From: Nosema muscidifuracis
Taxonomy: Eukaryota; Microsporidia; Nosematidae
Direction of reading: 5' to 3'
Assembly: GCA_028335825.1 (NCBI GenBank)
Contig: JAIOKI010000007.1
Coordinates: 248,001-312,000, forward strand
DNA length: 64,000 nucleotides
Under the pieces are notes generated by a model that had not been told where the DNA came from, searched no databases, and saw nothing but the letters and a program-made list of their open reading frames with translations. Of the stretch, positions 34,389-44,880 are shown one piece after another. Position numbers and translations under genes: made by a program. Every line of letters starts with the position of its first letter. Within the stretch, counting starts at the first letter, position 1.

Positions 34389-36413
34389 CTAATCTTGGCT
34401 CAGTATAGCTCCTATACCGGAATCTGATGCATCGGTGGTCAAGATAAATCTCCCATCTCGTCTTGGAAGTCCTGAAGTTTCCGCTTTCCCGAGGTTTTTT
34501 TTGAGGTTATTAATGGATCTAATAAAATTTTTGTCTTCTTTCGCCTTTCCCCAATCGAATTTACTATTTTTCTTAATGAGGCCATATAGGTATACAGAGT
34601 CTTCGGTTACATTTCTCATGAATTTGCTACAATAGTTAATCATTCCAAGGAATGATTCTAATTCTTTTTTAGATTCAGGTATTTTTAAGCATTTTATGCT
34701 TTCAATTCTTCCCGGATCAATTCTTACTCCACCTGCACTCACAATGTGTCTCAAAATCTGTATTTCTCTTTTATTGAATTCACATTTTTCATTATTTAGC
34801 TTCAGCCCAGCAGATTTTAGTACTTTCAGGACCTCCTTAACATCCTCTTTGTGGCTTGCTTCATTCTTGCTGTAAATTATTATGTCGTCCATGTAGACCA
34901 TAGCACACTTATTAAAAAATCCTCTAAGTATTCTATTCATTGCCATCTGAAATGTTGCTGGACCATTTACTAAACCAAAAGGCATAACTGTGAATTCAAA
35001 AAATCCTTCCTTGCATGTGAAAGCAGTCTTCTCTATATCTTCTTCCCTCATTTTTATTTGATGATACCCGGATAGAGCATCTAATATCTCATCAACTCTG
35101 GGCATTGGATACTTGTCTTTGACAGTGACGTCATTTAATCTTCGATAGTCCATACACAATCTGTAGCTTCCGTTAGCTTTCTTCTTCATTACGATAGGGC
35201 TACACCACGGGCTATATGACTCTCTAATAATTCCTTCCTGCAAATACCTCTGAACTATCTTACTGGTTTCCTTCTCAAGTTCTGGGCCAAGTCTGTACAA
35301 TGGAGTCGTTACGGGTTTATTTGTTATAGTCACAATTTTATGCTCCCCTAGTTTGTTCTTTGTTAAATGATCTCCCCTCAGCTCTATCTTTTCCTTCTTT
35401 CCTAGGTCAATTTTTGCTTTTTCCTTTAGACAAAATTTAAATCCTAAGATAACCTCTTTCGATATATCATCAGAGACAAAAAATTGTTCTCTGTAAACTT
35501 TGTCTTTATATACGAATTCTACTGTAGTGACACCTTCATTCCTGATAATAGTGTTATTCGCAGCCCTTAGTCTGATACAACTGCTCTTTATTAAATTTAC
35601 AGGCGATCCAAGATCAATTAATGCTGGGATAGTCTTGCCTTTTAACATGAGATTTATATTTAATTTACATATTTCATTCCCCATGACGCTTGATACAATA
35701 AAATATTTCAACTCTTTATTTTCTTCACAACTGTCTTCATCATTGAGGACATGCACCGATCTAACTGACTTGTTGTTCATCCTGTTCCTTTTCCTTTTAT
35801 TACAGTTCCTCTTAAAATGTCCGCGCTTCTTGCAATAGTAACACACTATCTCTTTTCCGACCTTGCAGACTTCCATATCGTTCTCTTGAATTTGTCTACC
35901 TGCATGAAAAGTCATTCCAGATCTATTGCTGCAATCTAGTTCCTCACAAGCCCTATAAATATACTCCCAAGTCATCATCCCAGGGGAATTCATCAATAAA
36001 TTTCCTCCTATCACATATGTGATCAGTACATTTTCCGGCAGCCCGGCCTTAAAAGCTGCACGCTTCATTCTGTCCAGATATGCGAGGAACGAACCTTCTC
36101 TGTAGACCTCTCTGGACAATTCCCTAATATACCTGAAGTCATTCATCTTCCCTTTAAATCTCCCCATAAACATCTCAACTAGCGATTCAAAGTTCGTGTT
36201 CCAAGGTATCGATTCGGCCCATACCTTGCCTTCTCCTTCAAGACGTTCTCTAAAATAAAAAATTTTAGCCTCCTCACTTGGGCTTCTAGCTACTGCCCAA
36301 CCCCTCAAATGCATTACAAAAGCATCTGAGTCGTCCTCCCTGCTGTTTCTAAATGTTCTCATATTAGACGTTGTCGCCAAACTGTTGTATGAAGAATTAT
36401 TGCTAAAAAACAT
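34389..36413 (-). CDS. Element A Gag-protease-RT region (fossil)
   Basis: One long frame: a Gag-like N-terminal third (WAVARSPSEEAKIFYF), a knuckle CYYCKKRGHFKRNC, a protease-like PALIDLGSPVNLIKSS, and RT motifs LCMDYRRLNDVTVKDKYPMP, VMPFGLVNGPATFQ and VYMDDIIIYSK, then the start of RNase H (FILTTDASDSGIGAILSQ). The order and motifs are those of Ty3/Gypsy Pol. It is part of a broken element and not a host gene. Confidence 0.85.
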   Translation of the reverse strand: MFFSNNSSYNSLATTSNMRTFRNSREDDSDAFVMHLRGWAVARSPSEEAKIFYFRERLEGEGKVWAESIPWNTNFESLVEMFMGRFKGKMNDFRYIRELSREVYREGSFLAYLDRMKRAAFKAGLPENVLITYVIGGNLLMNSPGMMTWEYIYRACEELDCSNRSGMTFHAGRQIQENDMEVCKVGKEIVCYYCKKRGHFKRNCNKRKRNRMNNKSVRSVHVLNDEDSCEENKELKYFIVSSVMGNEICKLNINLMLKGKTIPALIDLGSPVNLIKSSCIRLRAANNTIIRNEGVTTVEFVYKDKVYREQFFVSDDISKEVILGFKFCLKEKAKIDLGKKEKIELRGDHLTKNKLGEHKIVTITNKPVTTPLYRLGPELEKETSKIVQRYLQEGIIRESYSPWCSPIVMKKKANGSYRLCMDYRRLNDVTVKDKYPMPRVDEILDALSGYHQIKMREEDIEKTAFTCKEGFFEFTVMPFGLVNGPATFQMAMNRILRGFFNKCAMVYMDDIIIYSKNEASHKEDVKEVLKVLKSAGLKLNNEKCEFNKREIQILRHIVSAGGVRIDPGRIESIKCLKIPESKKELESFLGMINYCSKFMRNVTEDSVYLYGLIKKNSKFDWGKAKEDKNFIRSINNLKKNLGKAETSGLPRRDGRFILTTDASDSGIGAILSQD

Positions 36414-36514
36414 GTTTTATTTTAGGGGTCACTCTTTATGTAACAATGGTGATAAATTAAGTCATGACGTCACCAAGTTACTTGTTCACAATTATTACAC
36501 TGTCAATCCCAACA
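36383..36514 (-). repeat. 5' LTR of element A
   Basis: 132 bp. The Gag frame is already open inside it (from 36413), so about ten codons could be LTR-encoded. Confidence 0.9.
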
Positions 36515-36650
36515 AAAAGCTCTTTAGATACGTCTTTGCGCATTTCTTTTATCAAATTAAATGAATAAATCGATGTTAGATGTATAATAGTTAATATTTT
36601 TCATGATGAGCTAAAAATTTCAAATAAATGTATTTTTTACATATCAATTA

Positions 36651-38543
36651 TAAATATATCTTGCTTGCTGTGTTTTAGTCAATACCATCTTTTCTGCTTT
36701 TTAGTTAGGTATAATGCCAGATATTAATATGATTTGGATTCTTTTTGGAATTCGTACTAAAAACATTTTATATGTTTACTTCTAATCTCTTCCAGTATAA
36801 TTATCAATGAATTCTCTTGATCTATTTAATTAAATAATCTAATGATATTTTCTTTTCTCATTACAGTAAAAACACATGCTTGCTTTAGAAATATAATTCA
36901 ATCTTGTAATACACATGATTCTTATAACAGAATATTAGACGCATTATCGACTCTGTACAATCTTATGTAGTTCTATTTTAAAAAACTAATATTACTTTAT
37001 AGATATCTTTGTTACATCTATCTGATTAAGTAAGTCTTAGGATCTTCTCTTTGCAATTATAAGTTAATTTTGAAAATAAATTAATTTTAGCAACATGTAT
37101 TATTTTTGTTCGATTTAAGTTAAATAAATTGAAAAATCCGTACCAATATTATCAATAGTTGAGTTATATATTAGAAAAAAAATACTATAATTACCTCGAA
37201 TAAAAATCTACCCTTTGTTTAAAGTATGGCTAATTATAAAAATAATATCATTTTATCGGTTACAAAAAAGTAATGAATTTGATTTTTTTAAATATATTTA
37301 AGCTTTCATTTTGCAATGTTTTTCCATCTATTTAACACAGATAAAAATCAAAAGTTCTCTTTGTTGGAACTATATAAAGAGATGAAATTTTACTATCTAT
37401 ATACCTATAATCTTTTTGAACAAGTAAATCTTCTAGCATATTATCTTATCGACCATTGAATCTTCATCAATTCTTTTGACTATCTTAGTAGTTGAGTCTG
37501 CTTTCTCGATAATTATCATTTTCTTTATTAACTTCATTTTTTATTTCAACATTTGATTCTAATTTGCTGACATAATATTGTTCTAAAACAAAATTCTTTC
37601 TTCTACACTAGGTCTGAAATAATTGAAACTTTTAGAAGTTTAAATATATTTAGCTTCTTATATTGAGTTGCAGAATACTTATCTTTATGACCAGGGTAGC
37701 ATAATAGTAATCTTCTTGGTTCATTTCTTCTTAATATCAGACATAACATATAAATCAGCAAATTTTTTAGAATAGGATTTTGTGACACTTCCGCATTTCC
37801 AATGAACTTGTTTATCATTAAAGACTTTATCAGATGAATTCCTATAGAACAAGTTATTCATAACTGTTTTTACTTCTTGTTGCATTGTTTTATCAGCAGA
37901 GTTAAAATTAATCGCATCTTTTCATGATATAATAATTCTTTTTCATTTAATTATTTTTATTCTATACTTCATACTTTTATTTTTTTGAATAAAAATCATT
38001 TTATTTTAATTTAAGATAGTATCATTAATTTATATCTCATCATCTTAATATACATTATGTAATATAATCTTTTATTAAAAACTTGTCATATTAATTTGAT
38101 TACTAAGTATTTATTATTCTTCAATTTAATTTGATAATTAGCTAATACAAATTATTAAATAAGAACAAACTTTATTGAAATAAAAATATTAATTATGTTT
38201 ATAACATCTATTATCAAAATATATAATCGAAATTTAAACAATTTATTAGGTATACTTAATATTTGAGTTTTCCATGGCAAATTGATGAGGTCCAGTCCTT
38301 TAAATTGATCCGCTTCGTTTATAGACTCAAAAAGTGATGGGTCTTCCCAGATGTCTATTATTAGGCTTCAAAAGTCCTCATAAACACTTTAGATAAGGCA
38401 TATTCTTTGTTGATGTTGTCTAAGCTAATCTTATTTCGATTAAATTATTTTTTCTCTCCTCACTTTTTGAAAAAGCATAACTGACTGAAAATATAATATC
38501 AGTTGAAAAAATAGATATAATTTAATTACAAGGCCATTAAAGT
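36651..38543. other. AT-rich region, no gene assigned
   Basis: The start of the unique centre between the arms. A 71-codon minus-strand frame at 37603-37818 has no recognisable motif. A short open stretch near 38270-38400 (minus, DIWEDPSLFESINEADQFKG) looks protein-like but cannot be placed; it may be trailing sequence of the LINE to its right or of another element. Confidence 0.4.
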
Positions 38544-38856
38544 TTATGCTTTGGGGACAGCTAGGGCTCTTCTCTTGCATTTGTATTTCCTCAAATATTC
38601 TACAGACACTATTAAGTTCTCTATCTCTTCTTTAGTCAAATGAAATACTCTTCAATGGCTTTTTAAGACTATAAACTAGATGGAAGCTTCAATCTAAACA
38701 GATATATCTAGTCTTTTTCTGTGGCTATCATAAAAATTGATACTACGCCATCCAATGTGAATACATACGGCACAATAGCCGTTTTATACCCGTGCATTTT
38801 TGTAAATTCATTTGCAAGGAGATCATACTTTCACAATTTTTGGTTTCGATCTGCTG

Positions 38857-39320
38857 TTAATTTTCACTGGACGTAATACTCGCTTCTACTATTAATATTT
38901 TTTCTTTCCTCTTATCTATGACGACAATATCTGATCTGTTATGTTTTATTTTAACATCTGTTCTAATTTTTGTGTCGACCCCAATCTCTATGTCTTTATT
39001 AGAAATCGTTTCTTGAACTGAGTGATTTCGTAATTTCTTCCTTGTTCTTATGTCATATTTATTACAGAGCAATAGATGAATACATTTTAGGACCTCATTA
39101 TGTCACCTCGTGTAGTCATTCTCCAACATTTTTCGGATTTCGACGCCAGGTGATCAACTGTCTTCTTTGAAACATTGCAGTGAGGACACAACCCCTTGTC
39201 GCCAAGAAAAACATTTCTTTCGTGTAGAAAGAATAAAGTCGCTTTCCTCGTTGGTAGAATGTTAACTTTTTCTATCCAAATCGATGAGTCTCTAAGGGAC
39301 ACGTTATCTTCTGCTACCAC
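38857..39320 (-). pseudogene. R4-like LINE zinc finger and RLE endonuclease pieces
   Basis: The upstream piece (39087-39320) has CPHCNVSKKTVDHLASKSEKC, equivalent to the CxxC...HxxxxC finger before the endonuclease. The next (38857-39072) has IEIGVDTKIRTDVKIKHNRS followed by DIVVIDKRKEKILIVEASIT, the D...E-type catalytic centre of restriction-like LINE endonucleases. A matching but better-preserved core lies at 63765-63880. Confidence 0.7.
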
Positions 39321-40013
39321 ACCATACTACTTTTATGTAGTATTTTTTACTTTATGTTGTTGTATAGTCTGTCTTTTTATAATTCACTTATATCCTTTTC
39401 AGTTAACTCTGCCGCTTTTATGTTGTACTTTATCTTAATGAAACTCTCAATCAGCTAGAAGTGAGTTTTCTCTTTGTTTGGACTTTCATAATTGCATCTC
39501 GTCCCTTGTAAATATACTTTGTATTTTCAAATTGTTTATATAGCTTGTAGAGCATTATTTCACTCCGATGTTCTAGGAATACAAGTCTTCTTCCTAATTT
39601 ATCTCTTGGCAAGTATAATCTTTCTTTATTAGAAGAATGTATGTGCATGTCGTTGTGTATTAATATAAATATTAATCTGATCTGTTCGTCATCTTCTTAT
39701 AGACATCCGGTTCAAATTTAAGTATTCCAATATAGTAATTCACTAGGGAAATCGCAAATTCATTAATGACCTTGATCATATTTTTCCCCAGATATTTTGT
39801 TCTAGCCAAATTCTTTCTTCTTTTAATTATTTCAAGGCTAATTCTATTTTTAATGTCTACGGGTTTGTTTGTAGCTCTTTTGGTTTTTTCTAGGTATTTA
39901 TAAGAGATCGTGGTACCTATTTTTATTGTGTCGGTGTCAACATCACAATTGCGTTCGTAACTGCTTTCTTGGGATTAATCTCGAGATTGCATTTTTCGGA
40001 ATTTCTCTGTTTC

Positions 40014-40454
40014 TTACAGAATTTTAATGTCGTCTATGAAAAGCAAATGATAGGTTGCGTAGATCTTCTTCTCATCAATAGGTATCTCTACTTTCGGGAA
40101 TTTTCTATTCAAGAGCCTACTCAACGAGTCCACGCAAATGACGAACAATAGTGGGGAGAGGCTATCTCTCTGTAATATTTCTCTATTTATTTTCTTCTTA
40201 AATATCATATCGTTTCTATAGAATATTCCTATATTCCATTATTTAGTCGAGGTTTCAATAAATTTATAGATCCATTTAAATAGAGCTAATGCGTGCATGC
40301 AATAAAGAAGGTAATCATGATCTATTGAGTCGAACGCTTTCATTTTATCTATCCAAGCAGTCTTAAGTTTGTTGGTCATTTCTTGTTCCTTCGCTCCTTT
40401 AATGCCTCTAACTGTATCTAGTTGATTGTCGCTTACGAGATCTCTTCCCTCCAT
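40014..40454 (-). pseudogene. R4-like LINE reverse transcriptase core (two pieces)
   Basis: Two frames carry RT motif A (AWIDKMKAFDSIDHDYLL, 40239-40454) and motifs B and C (DSLSPLLFVICVDSLSRLLN and LLFIDDIKIL, 40014-40208). The IDD in motif C replaces the usual ADD/VDD, as in several R4 elements. A frame change separates the pieces. Confidence 0.75.
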
Positions 40455-40652
40455 TTCTAACTGAACTACCCTGGAAATCTATTTAGTAATCAGCCTGTAC
40501 AAATTTGAGAGGCAATTAATTGGCCTAAAGTCACATCCCGTGCTACATCCATCCTTTGGGATTAAAAAGTGTTTTTTCATTATTAACTACTCTTTCATTG
40601 TTCCTGGCTCTTGCGTTATTTTCTTTATAACTTTGTATAGTGTTTCGTGCAA

Positions 40653-41033
40653 TTAGGTTAACTTCTTAATGAAGAAATTAAAAATCTTGTCTGAACCACT
40701 TGCTTTCAAGTTATGAAGGCACTTGATAATATTGATAAATTCTCTAACATCGGGAAATGTAACACAGTTGTCTTTGTCTTTTGGTAGGATATGATTTATT
40801 ACAAACTCTTTATATACTTCTTGAGCACTTTCTCCTTCTTTTTTTAGTTCACATCGAAAACCAGAATTTCTTTCTTCGTTAGCTTCTACTTTGACTTCTA
40901 AGTTTTTACTTTGGTTGTCACCTAACTCTCTGTAAAATCTCCCACGATATAGTTCGTACTTCTTATTGGTCTTTTTATATTCAACCCTTGTATTGTGATA
41001 TTGAAGTTTCTTCTTATATATCAGAAATTTCAC
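40653..41033 (-). pseudogene. R4-like LINE, region before the RT
   Basis: The longest open piece of the R4-like element (126 codons). It ends in ECLHNLKASGSDKI-like sequence (seen as IIKCLHNLKASGSDKIFNFF), the first RT block of R4/Dong elements, where KAPG is usual and KASG is found here. The upstream part is charged and of low complexity. Confidence 0.7.
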
Positions 41034-41854
41034 TTTTAAGATCGGCGACGTCAGACTTTCGTACCAGCACTTTATTATTGATTCGGAACAACGTTTTTAA
41101 TTTTTTTGTGTTAGCTAGCTTGTTCCTTTGTATTTACTAATAAGTTCTACTGCCTCCCGATATAGTTTTATTTTGTTTTCTATACTAGCTTTCTAATAAG
41201 ATAGGGCCTTATCTTTACATGTTAAATCATAGTAAACTTGCTGTGCTGATTGGTACATTTTGGCCGGATCATGCATGCTGAATGGCGGTAAATATTTAGA
41301 AATTCAGCCATGGCTCAATCTATATTATCTAATATTTCGAAACTTCATACTTCCCACGGAATCTTAGGCGTTCTATTAAAAGAGTTTATGCTTCTTTCTT
41401 TTGAATCTAGTATGGTTCTACATACTGCATTCTTAATCTTTATATATCTCTCTTGATCTCTCGTTTTTGATGCATGTATTGAATCTATAAATGTCTTTGT
41501 TTTCTTTTTTTTCCTTGATTCTTCTTTATACTTGTGGCTAGACATAAGCTTACCGTTTTCGCATGTTAACAGGCCATGTGCTTTCTACTTTATAGAGTCC
41601 ACTGTTCCTCTCTATCAAATTTTATGTTGTAAATTTTAGACGTTAGATTCCATCACCTTGGACATTCTGTCAAATATTTTCAAGACTGATTTGAATGCTT
41701 CCCTTGGCCACAGCGTGTCAGAAGCATTAGTCGCCTCTAACAGTGAATTGAGACTTGAAATTCTAGAGCTCTGCTTTAACTCCTGTTTTGAGCTTTGAAT
41801 TGACTGATTATTGTCTTTCAACATGTTACCCTTCATAATTAAAGTTTTTCTAAA

Positions 41855-42600
41855 AAGTAATCTAAATATAAAAACAAAATTTTTTATCTAAATTTTAATT
41901 ATTTCCTATCATTTTTATTTTTATGACAGACCACATATCCTAAATAATTTTAATGTGTTCACTAGTGTCTGTATCAAAAAATACGGGATGATTCACAGTT
42001 TTGTACCAAAAACCTAAATCAACACATATTGTTTCGATTTTAAATAATCTCATCATTTTTTCTATTAAGATAGTTGTGTTGAGTACAATTCTTTTCCGAA
42101 TTATCTCGTCCGGCGTATTTCAAGAATGCTCTTCGACGATTTTAAAAAAGAGTATACATCTGCATTTTATATTTCATAAACCATACTCTATGTGTAATAA
42201 AGTCTGTTCAATAATACTTTTGATCAAAGCAGTTTCATATATTTCAATAATACGTCATTAACCCTCAATTTGCTGTGAATAAAAAGTTAGAAACTAATTC
42301 ATTAAGGCAATCAAACCTTGTTATTGTTGATAAAAACATCTGATTGTATGTATAGCTGAGAATAGATTTGAACTATCTTTGTACCATTCACATAATAAAA
42401 TAAGAATTTCTTTAAGTTTAGGTATGCATGATGAAAAAACCTCCTTTAAGTAAATTGATGTCAATCGAACATTCTTTTGTTACGCCTGAGATAAAAATGA
42501 TATTTATATGGGTCATTTGTTTCTGAGATCGAAACTTTCAAATTTTTGTACTAATAAAAATTCTATCAACAATCATTCATTATAAAAATCTTTGCAATTC
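41855..42600 (-). pseudogene. Merlin-like (ISXO2-type) transposase remnant, copy 2
   Basis: Homologous to 8120-8870 in the same orientation. The clearest piece is YKTVNHPVFFDTDTSEH followed by MWSVIK (minus, near 41930-42010), matching the VNHS...TxxHxxxIExxW catalytic region of ISXO2/Merlin transposases. TPDEIIRKRIVLNTTILIEK precedes it. Frameshifts and stops are present. It directly borders the 5' side of the R4-like LINE, which may have inserted next to or into it. Confidence 0.55.
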
Positions 42601-42779
42601 GGGAATTATTCATTTTAAAGGCTATATAGCGATGAGAATTCTTAATTTCATTAGCTACATTTGAATTATAAAAAAATGAAAGTTGGAAATAATGTGAATT
42701 TATGATTTTTGTTAAAAAATTCGAAAATATTGTTGAAAAGCAATCTGATATTGAAAGAGCTAGGGATATATAAGTTTTA

Positions 42780-44880
42780 TGTGTAAAGAAGATGAAGAAA
42801 TAAGTTATTGAAACTTAGAAAAATGCAAAAAAAAGTACACATGATGGTACTTGAAGGGCCAGGCAATTTCTCAAGCATTGATGAAAAAACGAATGAATAT
42901 GTTTAGAATTTAGAGAAGCAAAAGATAATAAAATATTATATAATACAGAAATCTAAAAGAGGACTAATAAATTTTATTGTGTTTAAAGATCTAGTAGATA
43001 AAATATTCATAAGTTAAACTAACATGAGAGATGTAATAAGTTCAACATAGGTTTTAAAAATATTTACATCTATTAATTTTAAAAAAGCCTTTTATCACGT
43101 AGAAAATGAAGAAATATATAAATAAAAACAATCTTGAGTTCGATAAGTAGGTTGGGATCTGAAAGGAATAATATGATGATATAATATAAGAATTTCTTAC
43201 ACTTACTACAAAAAATAATGAATAAGATTTTTGAAGATGAAGATCTACAAGATAATAGTGTTGAGGTCTATATAAACGACAAGTTATTCATGCGAGTTGT
43301 GAGATAAAACATAATTAATTAGTTATAGAAGTTTTAAAAAATAAAATAAAGTTGAACTGTTTAAGATAAAGTCTATCATGAAAGAAGTGAAATTGTTGTA
43401 GTTCCACAAAAGGAAAAAATGAGAGCAGATAAGAATAATAAAAATTAAGATTTTAGTATTTTGAGCTAAAAAGTTTGACAGAATAAAGAAAATTCTTAGC
43501 TATTATAAAACGTTTTAGAAATTTATTTAAAGATTTTGCATATTTAACGTTGGAATTGACAGAAAGTTCAAATATTTAAGATAAAATAAGTTTTGATGAA
43601 ATTAAGACTACCTTACTATGAAAAAGAATTTATATTTAGAAAAATTGCGAGTAATTTTAGCATAAAGAAGTGTTGCTTCTAAGAATAAAAATGAAGTTTT
43701 TTTCATGTACAATATGTATTTCAGAAGTTGAAATTCACAGAAGTACGTTATGGAATATCAGAAAAGAAAATGTTAGCAGTATATTGGGGGTTGGAATGTT
43801 TAATTTTGAGTTGACGAAGAGAGATATTTAAGTAGAGACTGATTACACAGCATTAGTAGAAATAAGAAACAAGTTTAATTTAATAACAAAAAATAAATAT
43901 ATTTTCGATAATATACAAAGTATGATTTCACTATTAAATTTAAAAAAAATAGGATAAAATGGTGCATTCTATTCTCTTAGCAGAATTGAGATGTAGAGGA
44001 TGTTAAACAGTCTAGAATTAAGTATATAAGTATAAAGTAGATTGAGAAAAGTACAAAGCACATGTTAAGGAGAATGAAGAAAAATATATTGGGAATTTTA
44101 TTCGGGAAGAAATGTCATAATGCCTGTAAAGAATTGATAAAAATATTATGAAAAGTTGTGTCACAGATGCGTGAAAAATATTATTTAGGAATAAAGAAAT
44201 GCGTTAAGTATCAAATACATTAAAGAAAAAGGTATCAAGGATGTATGTTTGTATATAATACGATATATCTAGAGAGAGCAGAATATAATTTATTGAATTT
44301 AGAAATTTAAAAAAGTCTTAGTAGTTGTTTACTACCATGTAAAAAGAATATGGACTTAATTTCAGAGAATAAATCCGAAATCAATAGTGAACTATTTAAA
44401 GCAAATGTGTAACGAAGGAAAAGGCTAGAAGAAATTGTTTTGTGGAGAATTCGAGCTAAAGCATATGAAAATAAATATAGAAGTACATCATATCAATGAC
44501 TGAGTAGAGAACATAATAAAATTTAAGAAGAAGTTATTATGCGAAAATTAAATATGTACTTCAATAGAAGCAGGAAAAGATAAAACATAAAAGTTGATAT
44601 TGTAAAATAGCTATTTAGGAGAGTATAATTTAAAACATAAAATCTAAGATAAAGATTTTTTAAAGAAAAAAACTAGTCTTGGTTTAATAAACAATAAAAA
44701 AGTAATGTTTTTTATTTAGTTAAAATAATAAGAAAATAAGGTGGTGATGCATGTGAAGTTGAACTTTGTAATGGACGACTAGAAAAAAAGAGACTTTATT
44801 ACCTAAAAGTGTGCTGGGAGCAATTAAAAGTATAGGATAATCGTCTTGGGTTGGATTTTAATATATTTATATAATTTTTA
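42780..44880 (+). mobile_element. Decayed Ty3/Gypsy pol fossil
   Basis: Ordered traces on the plus strand: an RT first-motif trace (SINFKKAFYHVENEE, near 43070), an RNase-H trace (EVRYGISEKKMLAVYWGLEC, near 43740-43800), then integrase-like zinc-binding and C-terminal traces to about 44.8 kb. The order fits Ty3/Gypsy. It is old and heavily broken, with no LTRs identified. Confidence 0.5.

Larger units (their letters stand above)
32990..36514 (-). mobile_element. Ty3/Gypsy LTR element A with both LTRs
   Basis: A 3.5 kb element on the minus strand with LTRs of 132-133 bp (TGTTG...CAACA). They are flanked by the 5-bp target duplication AAAAG (32985-32989 and 36515-36519). A purine run AAGGGGAAAGAG precedes the 3' LTR (33123-33134), and TGGCGAC lies 3 bases inside the 5' LTR, compatible with a tRNA primer site. 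Parts in order: Gag, CCHC knuckle, protease, RT, RNase H, integrase, the Ty3/Gypsy order. The LTRs differ at about ten positions, so it is moderately old. It is broken, with a small number of breaks. The uninterrupted target is visible in arm 2 near 56388-56400. Confidence 0.9.
28831..36650. repeat. Arm 1 of the second large inverted repeat
   Basis: Reverse-complement homology with 56240-63567, highly similar over long stretches (the 78-codon ORF is identical in both). It is interrupted by one LTR element in each arm at different positions. Without the insertions the shared length is about 4.3 kb. Homology fades near 36650/56240. Confidence 0.85.
38544..41836 (-). mobile_element. R4/Dong-type RLE LINE, broken
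   Basis: Minus-strand single-ORF LINE of about 3.3 kb with the domain order of the R4/Dong group. N-terminal piece 41836-41636. RT pieces: CLHNLKASGSDKIFNFFIKK (40700s), WIDKMKAFDSIDHDY (motif A, near 40330), LQRDSLSPLLFVICVDSLSR (B, near 40150) and LLFIDDIKIL (C, near 40020). Zinc-finger-like CPHCNVSKKTVDHLASKSEKC (near 39180). Restriction-like endonuclease core RSDIVVIDKRKEKILIVEAS (near 38900). The C-terminus is VEYLRKYKCKRRALAVPKA with a stop at 38544-38546. Several frameshifts and stops separate the pieces, so it is inactive. No host gene or rDNA target is visible at its ends; its 5' side abuts the Merlin remnant. Confidence 0.8.

Noticed and set aside
42330-42400. tRNA-like T-arm GATAG-TTCAAAT-CTATT on the minus strand (also near 8655-8675)
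   Set aside because: No matching acceptor 5' strand or D/anticodon arms upstream. The sequence lies within the Merlin transposase homology shared by both copies.
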